This document shows positions 7,758 to 16,091 of a stretch of DNA of 45,572 bases, in pieces (position 1 is the first letter of the stretch; the number at the start of each line of letters is the position of its first letter). The position numbers and the translations under genes are program-made. Source of the stretch: Porticoccaceae bacterium UBA1989 (lineage in GTDB: Bacteria; Pseudomonadota; Gammaproteobacteria; Pseudomonadales; Porticoccaceae). The stretch is taken from positions 8,686 through 54,257 of the forward strand of contig DDDD01000177.1 in NCBI GenBank assembly GCA_002335945.1, given 5' to 3'. The notes below the pieces were generated by a model, which saw nothing but the letters and a program-made list of their open reading frames with translations, was not told where the DNA came from and searched no databases.

Positions 7758-8173
7758 TGTTATTTATTTCCAGCAGTATCTCCATTGCAGATGCCGAGAT
7801 TGAGCTCACCGCTATTCGGGCTCAGGGTCCGGGAGGCCAGAACGTCAATAAGGTCTCATCGGCGATTCACCTGCGTTTTGATATTCCTGGCTCTTCTCTG
7901 GCAGATTCAGTCAAAGAGCGACTGTTAAAACTCAGTGATCAGCGAATCTCTAAAGATGGCATCGTGATTATTAAGGCTCAGCGCTATCGCAGTCAGGATA
8001 AAAACCGCACAGAGGCGTTGCAGCGGCTGCAAGAGTTGGTGCAGTCGGCAATGTTTACCCCTAAGATGCGACGGGCAACTAGACCGACGCGCGGTTCACA
8101 GTTAAAGCGTATGGATAAAAAAACCCAACATGGGCAAAAGAAAAATATGCGCTCAAAACCGAGCCTTGATTAA
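7757..8173 (+). CDS. arfB: Alternative ribosome-rescue factor / peptidyl-tRNA hydrolase ArfB (YaeJ)
   Basis: 138 residues. The release-factor catalytic motif GGQ is at 26-28 (RAQGPGGQNVNKV), with ISKDGIVIIKAQRYRSQ after it. The C-terminal tail is highly basic (KKTQHGQKKNMRSK), as needed to thread into the empty mRNA channel of a stalled ribosome. It lacks the codon-recognition domain of RF1/RF2. The start overlaps the previous stop by one base (TGATG). It rescues non-stop ribosomes by hydrolysing the peptidyl-tRNA ester bond. Confidence 0.95.
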   Translation: MLFISSSISIADAEIELTAIRAQGPGGQNVNKVSSAIHLRFDIPGSSLADSVKERLLKLSDQRISKDGIVIIKAQRYRSQDKNRTEALQRLQELVQSAMFTPKMRRATRPTRGSQLKRMDKKTQHGQKKNMRSKPSLD

Positions 8174-9166
8174 ATGACCGAAACCAGCAGCCATCCCTTT
8201 GATGCTCTCAGCCCCGATTTATTAATTGATGCGGTGGAGAGTCAGGGCTTTGTTTCCGATGGTCGATTTTTGGCGCTCAATAGCTATGAAAATCGCGTCT
8301 ACCAAATTGGCATTGAAGAACAGGCGCCAATGATTGCTAAGTTCTATCGCCCTGAGCGTTGGACTGATGATCAAATTCGCGAAGAGCATGAATACTGCTT
8401 TCAGCTTAAAGAGCAGGAGCTTCCTGTTGTCTGTCCCTGGCTCAATGCTCAGGGTGAAAGTCTGAGTACCTATGCCGGTTTTAGATTTGCCCTCTACGAG
8501 CGTCGAGGTGGCCATGCCCCCGAATTGGACAATCTGGATAACCTGCTTATTTTGGGCCGCCTGCTAGGGCGCTTCCATGGTATTGGAGCTATGCAGCCAT
8601 TCGTTCATCGGCCAACGCTGAGTGCTGAAAATTTTGGCTGGGAGTCTTACCGCCTAATTAGTGAAAAATTTATGCCGTCGGAGCTTAGCCCTGCTTATGA
8701 TTCCTTGGCGTTAGATGTTCTCAAGAAAGTGGACGAGATTCTTGCGGACTATGGTCCCATTACTAATATTCGTGTTCATGGGGACTGTCATTCCGGCAAT
8801 ATACTCTGGCGTGATGACAATCCACATTTCGTCGATTTTGATGATGCGCGCATGGCGCCGGCGATTCAGGATTTATGGATGCTGCTGTCGGGGGATCGTC
8901 AGGAACAGACGGCCCAGATGGCGGAGTTAATTGAAGGCTATAACGAATTTTATGATTTTGATTACCGCGAGCTGCGGCTGATTGAAGTGTTTCGCACCCT
9001 GAGAATTATGCACCACAGTGCCTGGATTGCCAGGCGTTGGACAGACCCGGCATTTCCGAGAGCGTTTACCTGGTTTAACTCACCCCGATACTGGAGCGAC
9101 CATATTCTTATGTTGCGCGAGCAATTGGCGGCTCTGAATGAACCGCCATTGCAGGTCCGGCCCTAA
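8174..9166 (+). CDS. srkA: Stress response serine/threonine kinase SrkA (YihE/RdoA)
   Basis: 330 residues, close to E. coli SrkA (328). It has an aminoglycoside-phosphotransferase-like kinase fold: LNSYENRVYQIG and APMIAKFYRPERW in the N-lobe (Lys as ATP ligand), the catalytic loop HGDCHSGNILW and the metal-binding VDFDDARMAP. SrkA counters stress-induced cell death in E. coli. The ATG directly abuts the arfB stop (TAAATG) and lacks a clear ribosome site, so translation is probably coupled. A stem-loop follows at 9170. Confidence 0.95.
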   Translation: MTETSSHPFDALSPDLLIDAVESQGFVSDGRFLALNSYENRVYQIGIEEQAPMIAKFYRPERWTDDQIREEHEYCFQLKEQELPVVCPWLNAQGESLSTYAGFRFALYERRGGHAPELDNLDNLLILGRLLGRFHGIGAMQPFVHRPTLSAENFGWESYRLISEKFMPSELSPAYDSLALDVLKKVDEILADYGPITNIRVHGDCHSGNILWRDDNPHFVDFDDARMAPAIQDLWMLLSGDRQEQTAQMAELIEGYNEFYDFDYRELRLIEVFRTLRIMHHSAWIARRWTDPAFPRAFTWFNSPRYWSDHILMLREQLAALNEPPLQVRP

Positions 9167-9169
9167 GGC

Positions 9170-9199
9170 GCCTGCCAGCTTACTAAAAGCTGCGGGCTT
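9170..9199 (+). terminator. Candidate terminator between convergent srkA and DUF481 gene
   Basis: GCCTG(C)CAGCTT (9170-9181) pairs with AAGCTGCGGGC (9187-9197), about 11 pairs with one bulged C and one G-T pair, loop ACTAA. Only two T residues follow, so release may be weak. It begins 4 bases after the srkA stop. Confidence 0.5.
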
Positions 9200-9208
9200 A
9201 CCAGATAT

Positions 9209-10126
9209 CTACCAGCTGTAGTTAATACCAATAGTCAGCTGGCCGTCACTGGGATCGGTTCCTAGGGCAGGCTGGTTATCGTAAATCCACTCAAGTTTTA
9301 GCTCGGTAAATAGGTTGTCCACCAGCGGCGCTTTGAGGCCGATATCTGCCTTGATCTCAGAATCGTCAACATCAGACAGTGACACTAATAACCTGTGGGT
9401 ATGAAACAGCTCTAGGGTTTGTCCTAGGATTCGACGGTAGTCTGCAGACCAGCTCCAGGTGAGGCGGTTATCCGAGCTCTGGTCACTAAATTCTTCGCTT
9501 ATCCAAACCAAACCAGATTCTGCCGATAGCGCACTGGCATCCGACTCCCATAACTGGCGACCGATGGCGCTGCCTATAGAGTAGTACTGGTCTATGGCAC
9601 GATTTTCGTTGGCGCCCAATGCGACAGCATTTTTCCAGAACCATTTCTCTCGGAAGAAAAAGTCCACTCCATAACCGAGGTGGTATTCCTCGTTGGCGGG
9701 AGAGCCGTCGAGACTATGGCTCTCATAATTAACCCGAGTGTCGTGACGGTAATCGCCAATTCGCCATTCAACCGCACTTTCGATATCCCAATCTTCCCGC
9801 TCTTCGTTGCCGCTGGCATAGGCGCCGGTGAGAGATAGTCCGCCTTTGTAGCTCCTGCTAAATGCAGCTCGAGCAGTGGTGGGCGCTTTTATCTTGACTA
9901 ATGGTTTGCCATTGATTGATGCCACGGTTTCAAGGGCGATACTGAGGTTGCCAAAATTATCTGAGTGCCACATTAAATGACTCTCGGTTTGTTCCACGGT
10001 TTGGCCCTGTAAAACATCGCCGTTACTGAGCACTAACTCGTCGGCATGGGTTGTGGTGGTAGGTAGAGTAATGGCAGCTAGGCTGATCGATCCAAGTAAA
10101 ATTGCGCGGGAAAATCCGATTTGCAT
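9209..10126 (-). CDS. DUF481 family outer-membrane beta-barrel protein
   Basis: 305 residues. A signal peptide covers about 1-28 (hydrophobic ILLGSISLAAITL, cleavage near THADE). Residues about 30-75 form a small beta region (LVLSNGDVLQGQTVEQTE). From about 90 on the chain alternates polar and aromatic strands (GGLSLTGAYASGNEERED, YHLGYGVDFFFREKWFWKN) and ends with the aromatic NYSW, typical of outer-membrane barrels. DUF481 proteins (E. coli YdiY type) have no settled function. AGGA lies 8 bases before the ATG. Monocistronic, convergent with srkA and divergent from gcvH. Confidence 0.88.
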   Translation of the reverse strand: MQIGFSRAILLGSISLAAITLPTTTTHADELVLSNGDVLQGQTVEQTESHLMWHSDNFGNLSIALETVASINGKPLVKIKAPTTARAAFSRSYKGGLSLTGAYASGNEEREDWDIESAVEWRIGDYRHDTRVNYESHSLDGSPANEEYHLGYGVDFFFREKWFWKNAVALGANENRAIDQYYSIGSAIGRQLWESDASALSAESGLVWISEEFSDQSSDNRLTWSWSADYRRILGQTLELFHTHRLLVSLSDVDDSEIKADIGLKAPLVDNLFTELKLEWIYDNQPALGTDPSDGQLTIGINYSW

Positions 10127-10194
10127 AAAGTCCTCATTAGATTGAACACAGATTTAAAAGTAGTAAACGGCGGGTATTTTACAGATTTGGCAAA

Positions 10195-10255
10195 GATGAT
10201 CATTAGTTGTCGAAAATTACTTTATCTTTCTTCTTTATTTTTCTACCTGATCATC
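10195..10255. repeat. Inverted repeat in the DUF481/gcvH intergenic region
   Basis: GATGATCA (10195-10202) and TGATCATC (10248-10255) are perfect inverted 8-base arms 45 bases apart. The DNA between is T-rich on the plus strand. The arms could be paired binding sites, or chance. Confidence 0.3.
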
Positions 10256-10276
10256 AGTAGAATGGCGCAAAACTTG

Positions 10277-10303
10277 ATTGCTGGCCAGTCACTGGCGGGC
10301 AAT
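10277..10303. promoter_or_regulatory. 27-base interrupted palindrome upstream of gcvH
   Basis: The dyad ATTGC-tg-GCCAGT-c-ACTGGC-gg-GCAAT has perfect outer arms (ATTGC/GCAAT) and perfect inner arms (GCCAGT/ACTGGC) around a single central C. Only one position pair is a true mismatch and one is a T-G pair. It ends 41 bases before the gcvH ATG. The size and symmetry suggest a dimeric operator; an RNA hairpin in the leader is the alternative. Confidence 0.5.
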
Positions 10304-10344
10304 GAAACTGTAATATCGGATGTTATTAGTCACAGGAGAATACG

Positions 10345-10734
10345 ATGAGCGAACTTCCCACAGAATTAAAATATGCCAGCAGCCACGAATGGGCCCGTCT
10401 GGAAAGTGATGGCACTATTGTTGTTGGTATTACTGATCATGCCCAGGAAGCTCTCGGTGACGTGGTCTATGTTGAGCTACCTGAAGTCGGCAGCACTATT
10501 GATGCCGGTGCTGAGGTTGCGGTGGTTGAGTCTGTTAAGGCGGCGTCTGATATTTATGCGCCAGTAACGGGTGAGGTAGTCGAGATTAATCCGGCCCTGG
10601 AAGACGAGCCAGAGACCGTTAACCATTCTCCCTATGCTGACGGCTGGTTTTTCAGGGTGAAGCCTGCTGGTCTCGGTGAGTTGGAAGATATGCTGGATGC
10701 CGATGACTATCAAAATGCGATTGATGAGTCCTAA
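10345..10734 (+). CDS. gcvH: Glycine cleavage system H protein
   Basis: 129 residues, the usual length. It carries the lipoyl group that shuttles the aminomethyl intermediate between the P, T and L proteins. Lys65 in VESVKAASD is the lipoylation site, and SSHEWARLE and NHSPYADGWFFRV are family blocks. CAGGAG lies 7 bases before the ATG. Unusually for some genomes, gcvT and gcvP are not beside it; they must lie elsewhere. A large palindrome lies upstream and a terminator downstream. Confidence 0.97.
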   Translation: MSELPTELKYASSHEWARLESDGTIVVGITDHAQEALGDVVYVELPEVGSTIDAGAEVAVVESVKAASDIYAPVTGEVVEINPALEDEPETVNHSPYADGWFFRVKPAGLGELEDMLDADDYQNAIDES

Positions 10735-10769
10735 GATTTGAATCTTTAGCGCTTTCAGTGCGAAACAGC

Positions 10770-10807
10770 AAAGCCCTAGTGTCTATTTGATCTACCGGGG
10801 CTTTTTT
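10770..10807 (+). terminator. Rho-independent terminator of gcvH
   Basis: AAAGCCC (10770-10776) pairs with GGGCTTT (10798-10804) around a 21-base loop with a possible inner TAG/CTA pairing, ending in six T residues. The T run overlaps the stop codon of the convergent HAD phosphatase gene. Confidence 0.75.
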
Positions 10808-11462
10808 ATACCCGCAACGAAATAATATCCCATCCCCTTGAGGCTGCTTCGGCACTGAGGGCGTCATCAGGATCCACCGCCACTGGCTTGTCTACTTCTA
10901 GTAGCAGCGGCAGGTCATTGATTGAGTCGGAGTAGAAGTAGCTCCCGGCTAAGGATTCATTATTTTCACTCAGCCATAGCTTTAGGCGCTCGACCTTTCC
11001 TTCCTGATAGGTGGGGGTGCCGACAATTTTGCCGGTATAGCGGCCATCAATAATCTCTGGGTCCGTGGCCAATAGTTCGTCGATGCCCAGAGCCTGGCAG
11101 ATGGGCTCGACAATAAAGCGATTGGTTGAGGTGATTACCAGTAGCCGGTTACCGGCTTGCCGATGCTGTTCGATCAGAGCTTCGGCTTTAGGCAGTCTGA
11201 GGGGGCTAATTATCTGCTGCATAAACTTAAGGTGCAGCGCGGCGAGTTCCTCCATGGAAGTCGCGGCCAGAGGTGCCAGTGAAAACTCGAGATAGGCCAG
11301 TATATCCAGACAGCCAGCCTCGTAGTCCGCATAAAATTGGTCGTTCATTTTCTGGTAGTGATTGGCGTCTACTTTGTCGTTTGCGACTAGAAACTCCCCC
11401 CAACCATGATCGCTATCACCGGCAATTAATGTGTTGTCTAAATCAAAGATGGCCAGTGCCAT
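10806..11462 (-). CDS. HAD-IB family phosphatase (SerB-like)
   Basis: 218 residues. HAD motif I is FDLDNTL with Asp7 (nucleophile) and Asp9, motif II is the Thr in VITSTNRF, and motif III/IV is YSDSINDLPLL. A helical cap lies between motifs I and II. Proteins of this type include phosphoserine phosphatases and histidinol-phosphate phosphatases; in this genomic position (divergent from rppH) pseudomonads carry a similar HAD protein of uncertain substrate. SerB activity is possible but not shown. The stop codon lies inside the gcvH terminator T run. Confidence 0.9.
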   Translation of the reverse strand: MALAIFDLDNTLIAGDSDHGWGEFLVANDKVDANHYQKMNDQFYADYEAGCLDILAYLEFSLAPLAATSMEELAALHLKFMQQIISPLRLPKAEALIEQHRQAGNRLLVITSTNRFIVEPICQALGIDELLATDPEIIDGRYTGKIVGTPTYQEGKVERLKLWLSENNESLAGSYFYSDSINDLPLLLEVDKPVAVDPDDALSAEAASRGWDIISLRV

Positions 11463-11598
11463 GGGAACATTCCAGTGTAATTAAACGAGGGGGGGAGGAT
11501 AGCGATGATGTAAGATAGCCTCAAGAGAAAATTGCTGGCTGTTGTCGACTGTGGAACAATGGAGCAGCTAATTATTAGGTTAAAACGGGAATAACACT

Positions 11599-12096
11599 GT
11601 GGTTGATAAGGATGGTTTTCGCGCCAATGTTGCTATTGTCATTAGCAATGGCCTAGGCCAGCTGTTCTGGGCTAAGCGAGTCGGGCAGAGCGCATGGCAA
11701 TTCCCTCAGGGTGGCGTAGACAAGGGCGAGTCAGCGGAAGAGACTCTCTACCGTGAGTTATATGAAGAAGTGGGTCTTGAATCTAGCGATGTAAAAATTA
11801 TTCAGCGGAGCAAAAAATGGCTTCGCTATCACATTCCCACCCAGATGCAGCGCAAGCATTCCAAGCCGTTATGTATCGGGCAAAAACAGAAATGGTTTTA
11901 TCTGCAACTGACCGGTGATGCCTCCAAGGTGCGCTTTAATGCCGCCGGCACGCCCGAGTTTGATGACTGGGCCTGGGTTAACTACTGGTACCCCATTGAT
12001 TCTGTCGTGTCGTTTAAGCGCACTGTCTACCGCAGTGCATTGCAAGAGTTTGCCCCAGCCAATGCTCTTTTTGAACAGCAGAGTCGAGGCGCCTAA
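11599..12096 (+). CDS. rppH: RNA pyrophosphohydrolase
   Basis: 165 residues starting at GTG (MVDKDGFRANVAIVI), the family start; GGGA is upstream. The Nudix box is GGVDKGESAEETLYRELYEE followed by VGL. WQFPQGG, IGQKQKWF and WYPIDSVVSFKR match E. coli RppH closely. It removes pyrophosphate from the 5' triphosphate of mRNAs and so triggers RNase E decay. It is followed after 2 bases by ptsP, the usual rppH-ptsP operon. Confidence 0.97.
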   Translation: MVDKDGFRANVAIVISNGLGQLFWAKRVGQSAWQFPQGGVDKGESAEETLYRELYEEVGLESSDVKIIQRSKKWLRYHIPTQMQRKHSKPLCIGQKQKWFYLQLTGDASKVRFNAAGTPEFDDWAWVNYWYPIDSVVSFKRTVYRSALQEFAPANALFEQQSRGA

Positions 12097-12098
12097 GC

Positions 12099-14402
12099 AT
12101 GTTGGCATCTTTGCGATCTATTGTTCAGGAGGTTAATAGCGCCCGCAATCTACCTGAAGTGCTGAGCATTATTGTCAAAGAAGTCCGTGCAGCAATGAAT
12201 GCCGGTGTCTGCTCTGTCTATCTATTTGATGAAACCGATCAGCGCTATGTACTGATGGCCACTGAGGGCTTGCGCCCCGAATCCATCGGCAAGGTTCGCC
12301 TGGCAATGCGCGAAGGCCTCGTGGGCCTCGTGGCCGCCAAAGAAGAGCCGCTTAATTTAAGGGAGGCCGATCGGCACCCCAACTACGCCTATTTTGAAGA
12401 GACCGGTGAAGCCCCCTATCATTCATTTTTGGGTGCGCCCATTATCCATCACCGCAAGGTGTTGGGGGTGCTAGTGTTGCAGCAGAAAACCGAGCGTCGC
12501 TTTGCGGCTGAAGAAGAAGCCTTTGTGGTGACTATCTGTGCTCAGCTATCTGGTGCCATTGCCCATGCCGAGGCGACGGGTGCCCTGCGCAAGCTGGCAT
12601 CGGCGGGTCGTGGTAAAAGCCGCGAAGCCACTTTTCATGGTATTCCCAGCTCACCGGGAATCGGCATTGGCCGGGTAGTCTTGGTGGAGCAAAGTACCGA
12701 ACTGGCCTCGGTGCCCGAACGATTTACATCTAACCCTGCGGCTGAGGTAGAAGTTTTCCGCTCGGCCCTAGAGTTGGCCAAGAAGGATATGCACAACTTA
12801 GGTGAAGGCCTCGAAGAGCTTCTTAGCTCTGAAGAGCTGGCACTTTTTGATGTGTATATTCGTATGCTCGACGATCGTTCGCTGGGTGGTGAAGTAATTG
12901 CCGCCATTATGGAGGGGCAGGCTGCCCAGAGTGCCTGGAGTTCAGTCATTCTTAAGCACGTGCGCACCTTCCGGCAGATGGACGACCCCTATCTTCGCGA
13001 GCGAGCGGCCGATGTTAATGATCTCGGCAAACGGGTGCTGGGTTATCTGCAAAGCAATGATCGCAAAACATTGCCCATGCCCCGTCGCGTGGTGCTGGTT
13101 GGTGAAGATCTCTCTGCGACGGCATTGGCGGACATTCCCGTTGATCGCCTAGTGGGTATTATTTCCCTTAAGGGTTCGAGCAATTCCCATATGGCCATTG
13201 TTGGCCGTGCTCTGGGTATTCCCACCGTCATGGGTGCCATTGATTTGCCATGGGCGGAGCTGGAGGGCCAGGAGCTAATTGTTGATGGCTTCACTGGGGA
13301 CGTTATCAGCAGTGCAACAAGAACGCTGCGACGCACCTATTTACAGCGTCAGCGAGAAGAGAAAATTCTTGCCAAAGATCTAGAGAAGTTGCGAGATATT
13401 CCCTGTATGACCCCTGACGGTTTCCGTTTTTCTCTGTGGGTGAATACGGGTTTGCGTCAGGATACCTACAGATCACTTAACAGTGGCGCTGAGGCGGTGG
13501 GGCTGTTCCGCACCGAAATTCCTTTTTTACTGCGTTCAAGCTTCCCCACGGAAGATGAGCAGATGGAGATCTACCGCGAGCAGTTGGTGGCCTTTTCGCC
13601 ACGCCCAGTGACTATGCGAACCCTAGATATTGGTGGCGATAAAGACCTGCCCTATTTTCCTATCGAAGAGGAAAACCCGTTTTTAGGTTGGCGTGGCATT
13701 CGTATTTCTCTCGATCATCCAGAAATTTTTCTTATTCAGATTCGTGCCTTACTGCGCGCTAGCGAAGGTATTAACAACCTACGCATCATGTTGCCCATGA
13801 TCAGTAATGTCCCAGAGCTGGACCGTGCGCTGGAGCTTATTGATCGCGCCTACCGCGAACTGATTCAAGAGGAGGGCTACAACATTGTAATGCCTCCTAT
13901 CGGCGCTATGATTGAGGTGCCTGCCGCGGTTTATCAGGTGAAAGAGATTGGCCGTCGGGTAGATTTTCTGTCTGTGGGCACCAATGATTTAACCCAGTAT
14001 CTGTTGGCGGTTGACCGTAACAATCCTCGGGTGGCGGGGCTCTATCACACTATGCATCCCGCTGTATTACGGGCGCTTAAGGCTATTTACGAGCAGGCAT
14101 CCTCGGTTAACTGTCAGCTTAGTGTCTGTGGTGAGATGGCCGGTGATCCTATCAGTGCGGTGGTTCTGCTGGGTTTGGGTTACGAAAATTTCTCAATGAG
14201 TGCAACGAGTTTGCTGCGCGTTAAATCCATGCTACTTAACATTACCCGCAAAGAGGCACGTGAATTGGTGCGGCGGGCACTGCGTATGTCTGATGCTGAG
14301 TCTATTTCCCAGTTTATTGCCGACTCTTTAGGTAAGCCGGAGATCGCCAGACTGATTCGCCCGACCAAACGGAGCGAGAAGGTCAGAAGCTTGAAAGATT
14401 AA
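12099..14402 (+). CDS. ptsP: Phosphoenolpyruvate-protein phosphotransferase of the nitrogen PTS (EI-Ntr)
   Basis: 767 residues. An N-terminal GAF domain (about 1-165) is followed by an Enzyme I region (about 175-745). The active His is His364 in GSSNSHMAIVGRALGIP; the PEP-binding half has VGLFRTEIPFLL, MRTLDIGGDKDLPYF, FLSVGTNDLTQY and the Cys of CGEMAGDP. It takes phosphate from PEP and passes it to NPr and then EIIA-Ntr, linking nitrogen and carbon status to regulation; in E. coli the GAF domain senses glutamine. Co-transcribed with rppH. Its 3' end overlaps the convergent NRDE gene by 20 bases. Confidence 0.97.
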   Translation: MLASLRSIVQEVNSARNLPEVLSIIVKEVRAAMNAGVCSVYLFDETDQRYVLMATEGLRPESIGKVRLAMREGLVGLVAAKEEPLNLREADRHPNYAYFEETGEAPYHSFLGAPIIHHRKVLGVLVLQQKTERRFAAEEEAFVVTICAQLSGAIAHAEATGALRKLASAGRGKSREATFHGIPSSPGIGIGRVVLVEQSTELASVPERFTSNPAAEVEVFRSALELAKKDMHNLGEGLEELLSSEELALFDVYIRMLDDRSLGGEVIAAIMEGQAAQSAWSSVILKHVRTFRQMDDPYLRERAADVNDLGKRVLGYLQSNDRKTLPMPRRVVLVGEDLSATALADIPVDRLVGIISLKGSSNSHMAIVGRALGIPTVMGAIDLPWAELEGQELIVDGFTGDVISSATRTLRRTYLQRQREEKILAKDLEKLRDIPCMTPDGFRFSLWVNTGLRQDTYRSLNSGAEAVGLFRTEIPFLLRSSFPTEDEQMEIYREQLVAFSPRPVTMRTLDIGGDKDLPYFPIEEENPFLGWRGIRISLDHPEIFLIQIRALLRASEGINNLRIMLPMISNVPELDRALELIDRAYRELIQEEGYNIVMPPIGAMIEVPAAVYQVKEIGRRVDFLSVGTNDLTQYLLAVDRNNPRVAGLYHTMHPAVLRALKAIYEQASSVNCQLSVCGEMAGDPISAVVLLGLGYENFSMSATSLLRVKSMLLNITRKEARELVRRALRMSDAESISQFIADSLGKPEIARLIRPTKRSEKVRSLKD

Positions 14403-15165
14403 AGCTAAATTCCTGATGCCCGAGGCTTTCGCCTGCTTCAAAACAATGCTCTGAAACTACCACCTTGCCTGAGCTCGAGATAATAATGGCCGCAGAAGCT
14501 CTGGTGCCATAGCCATCGGCGACAATAAAGGGTGAGGACAGCAGCTCCTCCCACTGGGCGGGAACGCCAGTATTGGGCAGCAGTTCCGGTGCGTAGACCT
14601 TTTCTAAAGACAATGTAGCAATCAGATTTGGTAACTGTTCGGCACCCATCTTAACGGGGGAAATGGCCTGCTTTAATTGATCGCGCGCATGGTCAACCTT
14701 GGGCCAGGGGCTATCCAATAAATGATTGCTCAGGGCGTAGATTCCGGGGGGCAGCAGCTTTCTGCTGTTGTCATGGTTATTCAAATACAGCAGATTAAAC
14801 CCATCGTAGAGCAACAGATTAAAGCCACTGTAGTCAGCCATGGTTGCTGTTAGAGAATCTGCCCATTCCTCAGCGCTTTGATCCGAGCTTAAAAAATCTG
14901 TTATCAGTTCACCTCGAGACAGGGTCTTGGCCGCCGGCATAACGCCGTTAACCATCTGACGAAAGTTAGTCACTGCGGCAAATCGCCCGTCTTGGGATAG
15001 CCCCATCCAGGTGCCGCCGGCTTGGGTATCTCTGCCCGCCAGAATAGGGGCATCTGACCACCAGTGCATAGGCAGCGTTGGGCGCGCATAGAATTCGTCA
15101 CGGTTAGAGGTAACGATCAATGGCGCATCTGGGTGAGATTGAAAAGCGATAGCAAGTAAGCACAT
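14383..15165 (-). CDS. NRDE family protein (TANGO2-like)
   Basis: 260 residues beginning MCLLAIAFQSHPDAPLIVTS followed by the family-naming NRDE motif (about residues 21-24). Later blocks GGTWMGLSQDGRFAAVTNFR and GELITDFL fit the family. The N-terminal Cys2 is conserved in this NTN-hydrolase-like group, but no activity is established; the eukaryotic homologue TANGO2 has been linked to metabolism and heme handling. It converges on ptsP with a 20-base overlap and diverges from lgt. Confidence 0.92.
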   Translation of the reverse strand: MCLLAIAFQSHPDAPLIVTSNRDEFYARPTLPMHWWSDAPILAGRDTQAGGTWMGLSQDGRFAAVTNFRQMVNGVMPAAKTLSRGELITDFLSSDQSAEEWADSLTATMADYSGFNLLLYDGFNLLYLNNHDNSRKLLPPGIYALSNHLLDSPWPKVDHARDQLKQAISPVKMGAEQLPNLIATLSLEKVYAPELLPNTGVPAQWEELLSSPFIVADGYGTRASAAIIISSSGKVVVSEHCFEAGESLGHQEFSFNLSSF

Positions 15166-15269
15166 GGGCGGCAGTGTAACTTTTTATTGTTCAGGCCGTC
15201 ATCCCATGTAGCAGGTGATCTAAGAACCCGTTATTATCAGCGCTCAAATATTCAGGGGTAAACGCTGTA

Positions 15270-16082
15270 ATGATAAGTTATCCAGCCATCAATCCGGTGG
15301 CGCTGTCCCTCGGTCCATTACAAATTCACTGGTATGGCATTATGTATTTGCTGGCATTTGCCGGAGCCTATTTTTTGGCCACCCGCAACAGTCAGCGCCC
15401 CTGGTCGCCGATTAAAAAGACCCAGGTTGAAGATCTGATTGTCTACGGCGCCTGGGGTGTCATTCTTGGTGGTCGTCTCGGTTATATGTTTTTTTACAAC
15501 GGCGATAAATGGCTCGCTGACCCCGCGATGCTGTTCCGGATATGGGAGGGCGGCATGTCTTTCCACGGCGGTTTGATTGGCGTTGCCACTGCGGTATTTA
15601 TGTATGGGCGCAAAAATAAAGTGGCCTTTTTTGGGCTGACTGACTTTGTTGTCCCCTTAGTGCCCGCCGGCTTGTTTTTTGGTCGCATCGGTAATTTTAT
15701 TGGCGGAGAGCTCTATGGTCGCGCGACTGACGTGCCCTGGGCCATGGTATTTCCCTCTGACCCCACTCAGCTGGCACGGCATCCCTCCCAGCTCTATGAG
15801 GCGCTGCTAGAAGGCCTAGTGCTGTTTTTGATTATTAATTGGTATGCCCGCAAGCCCCGCCTCTTTGGTGAAGTGACGGGTTTATTCTTGGTGCTCTATG
15901 GATTTTTCCGCTTTATGGTTGAGTTTGTGCGCCAGCCGGATGCGCAATTTATTGGTCAGTCAGGGCTGATTGAGTCACTCAATTGGATGACCCGCGGCCA
16001 GACTCTGTGTATTCCCATGATGTTGCTGGGCCTGTGGCTAATGCGGAAAAGCATTGTCGGCCTCGCCGGCAAAACAAACTAA
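15270..16082 (+). CDS. lgt: Prolipoprotein diacylglyceryl transferase
   Basis: 270 residues, about seven membrane helices. Transfers diacylglycerol from phosphatidylglycerol to the lipobox Cys of prolipoproteins in the inner membrane. Signatures seen: MSFHGGLIG (catalytic-region His), the Lgt motif GRIGNFIGGELYGR with its key Arg and Asn, and HPSQLYEALLEG. E. coli has Asn where this protein has the first Gly of IGGE, a mild difference. AGGGG lies about 11 bases before the ATG. First gene of lgt-thyA-folA. Confidence 0.97.
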   Translation: MISYPAINPVALSLGPLQIHWYGIMYLLAFAGAYFLATRNSQRPWSPIKKTQVEDLIVYGAWGVILGGRLGYMFFYNGDKWLADPAMLFRIWEGGMSFHGGLIGVATAVFMYGRKNKVAFFGLTDFVVPLVPAGLFFGRIGNFIGGELYGRATDVPWAMVFPSDPTQLARHPSQLYEALLEGLVLFLIINWYARKPRLFGEVTGLFLVLYGFFRFMVEFVRQPDAQFIGQSGLIESLNWMTRGQTLCIPMMLLGLWLMRKSIVGLAGKTN

Positions 16083-16091
16083 GGCTGTTTT

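Noticed and set aside
10127..10344. Glycine riboswitch before gcvH
   Set aside because: No conserved glycine-aptamer core could be recognised; the visible symmetry looks like a DNA dyad.
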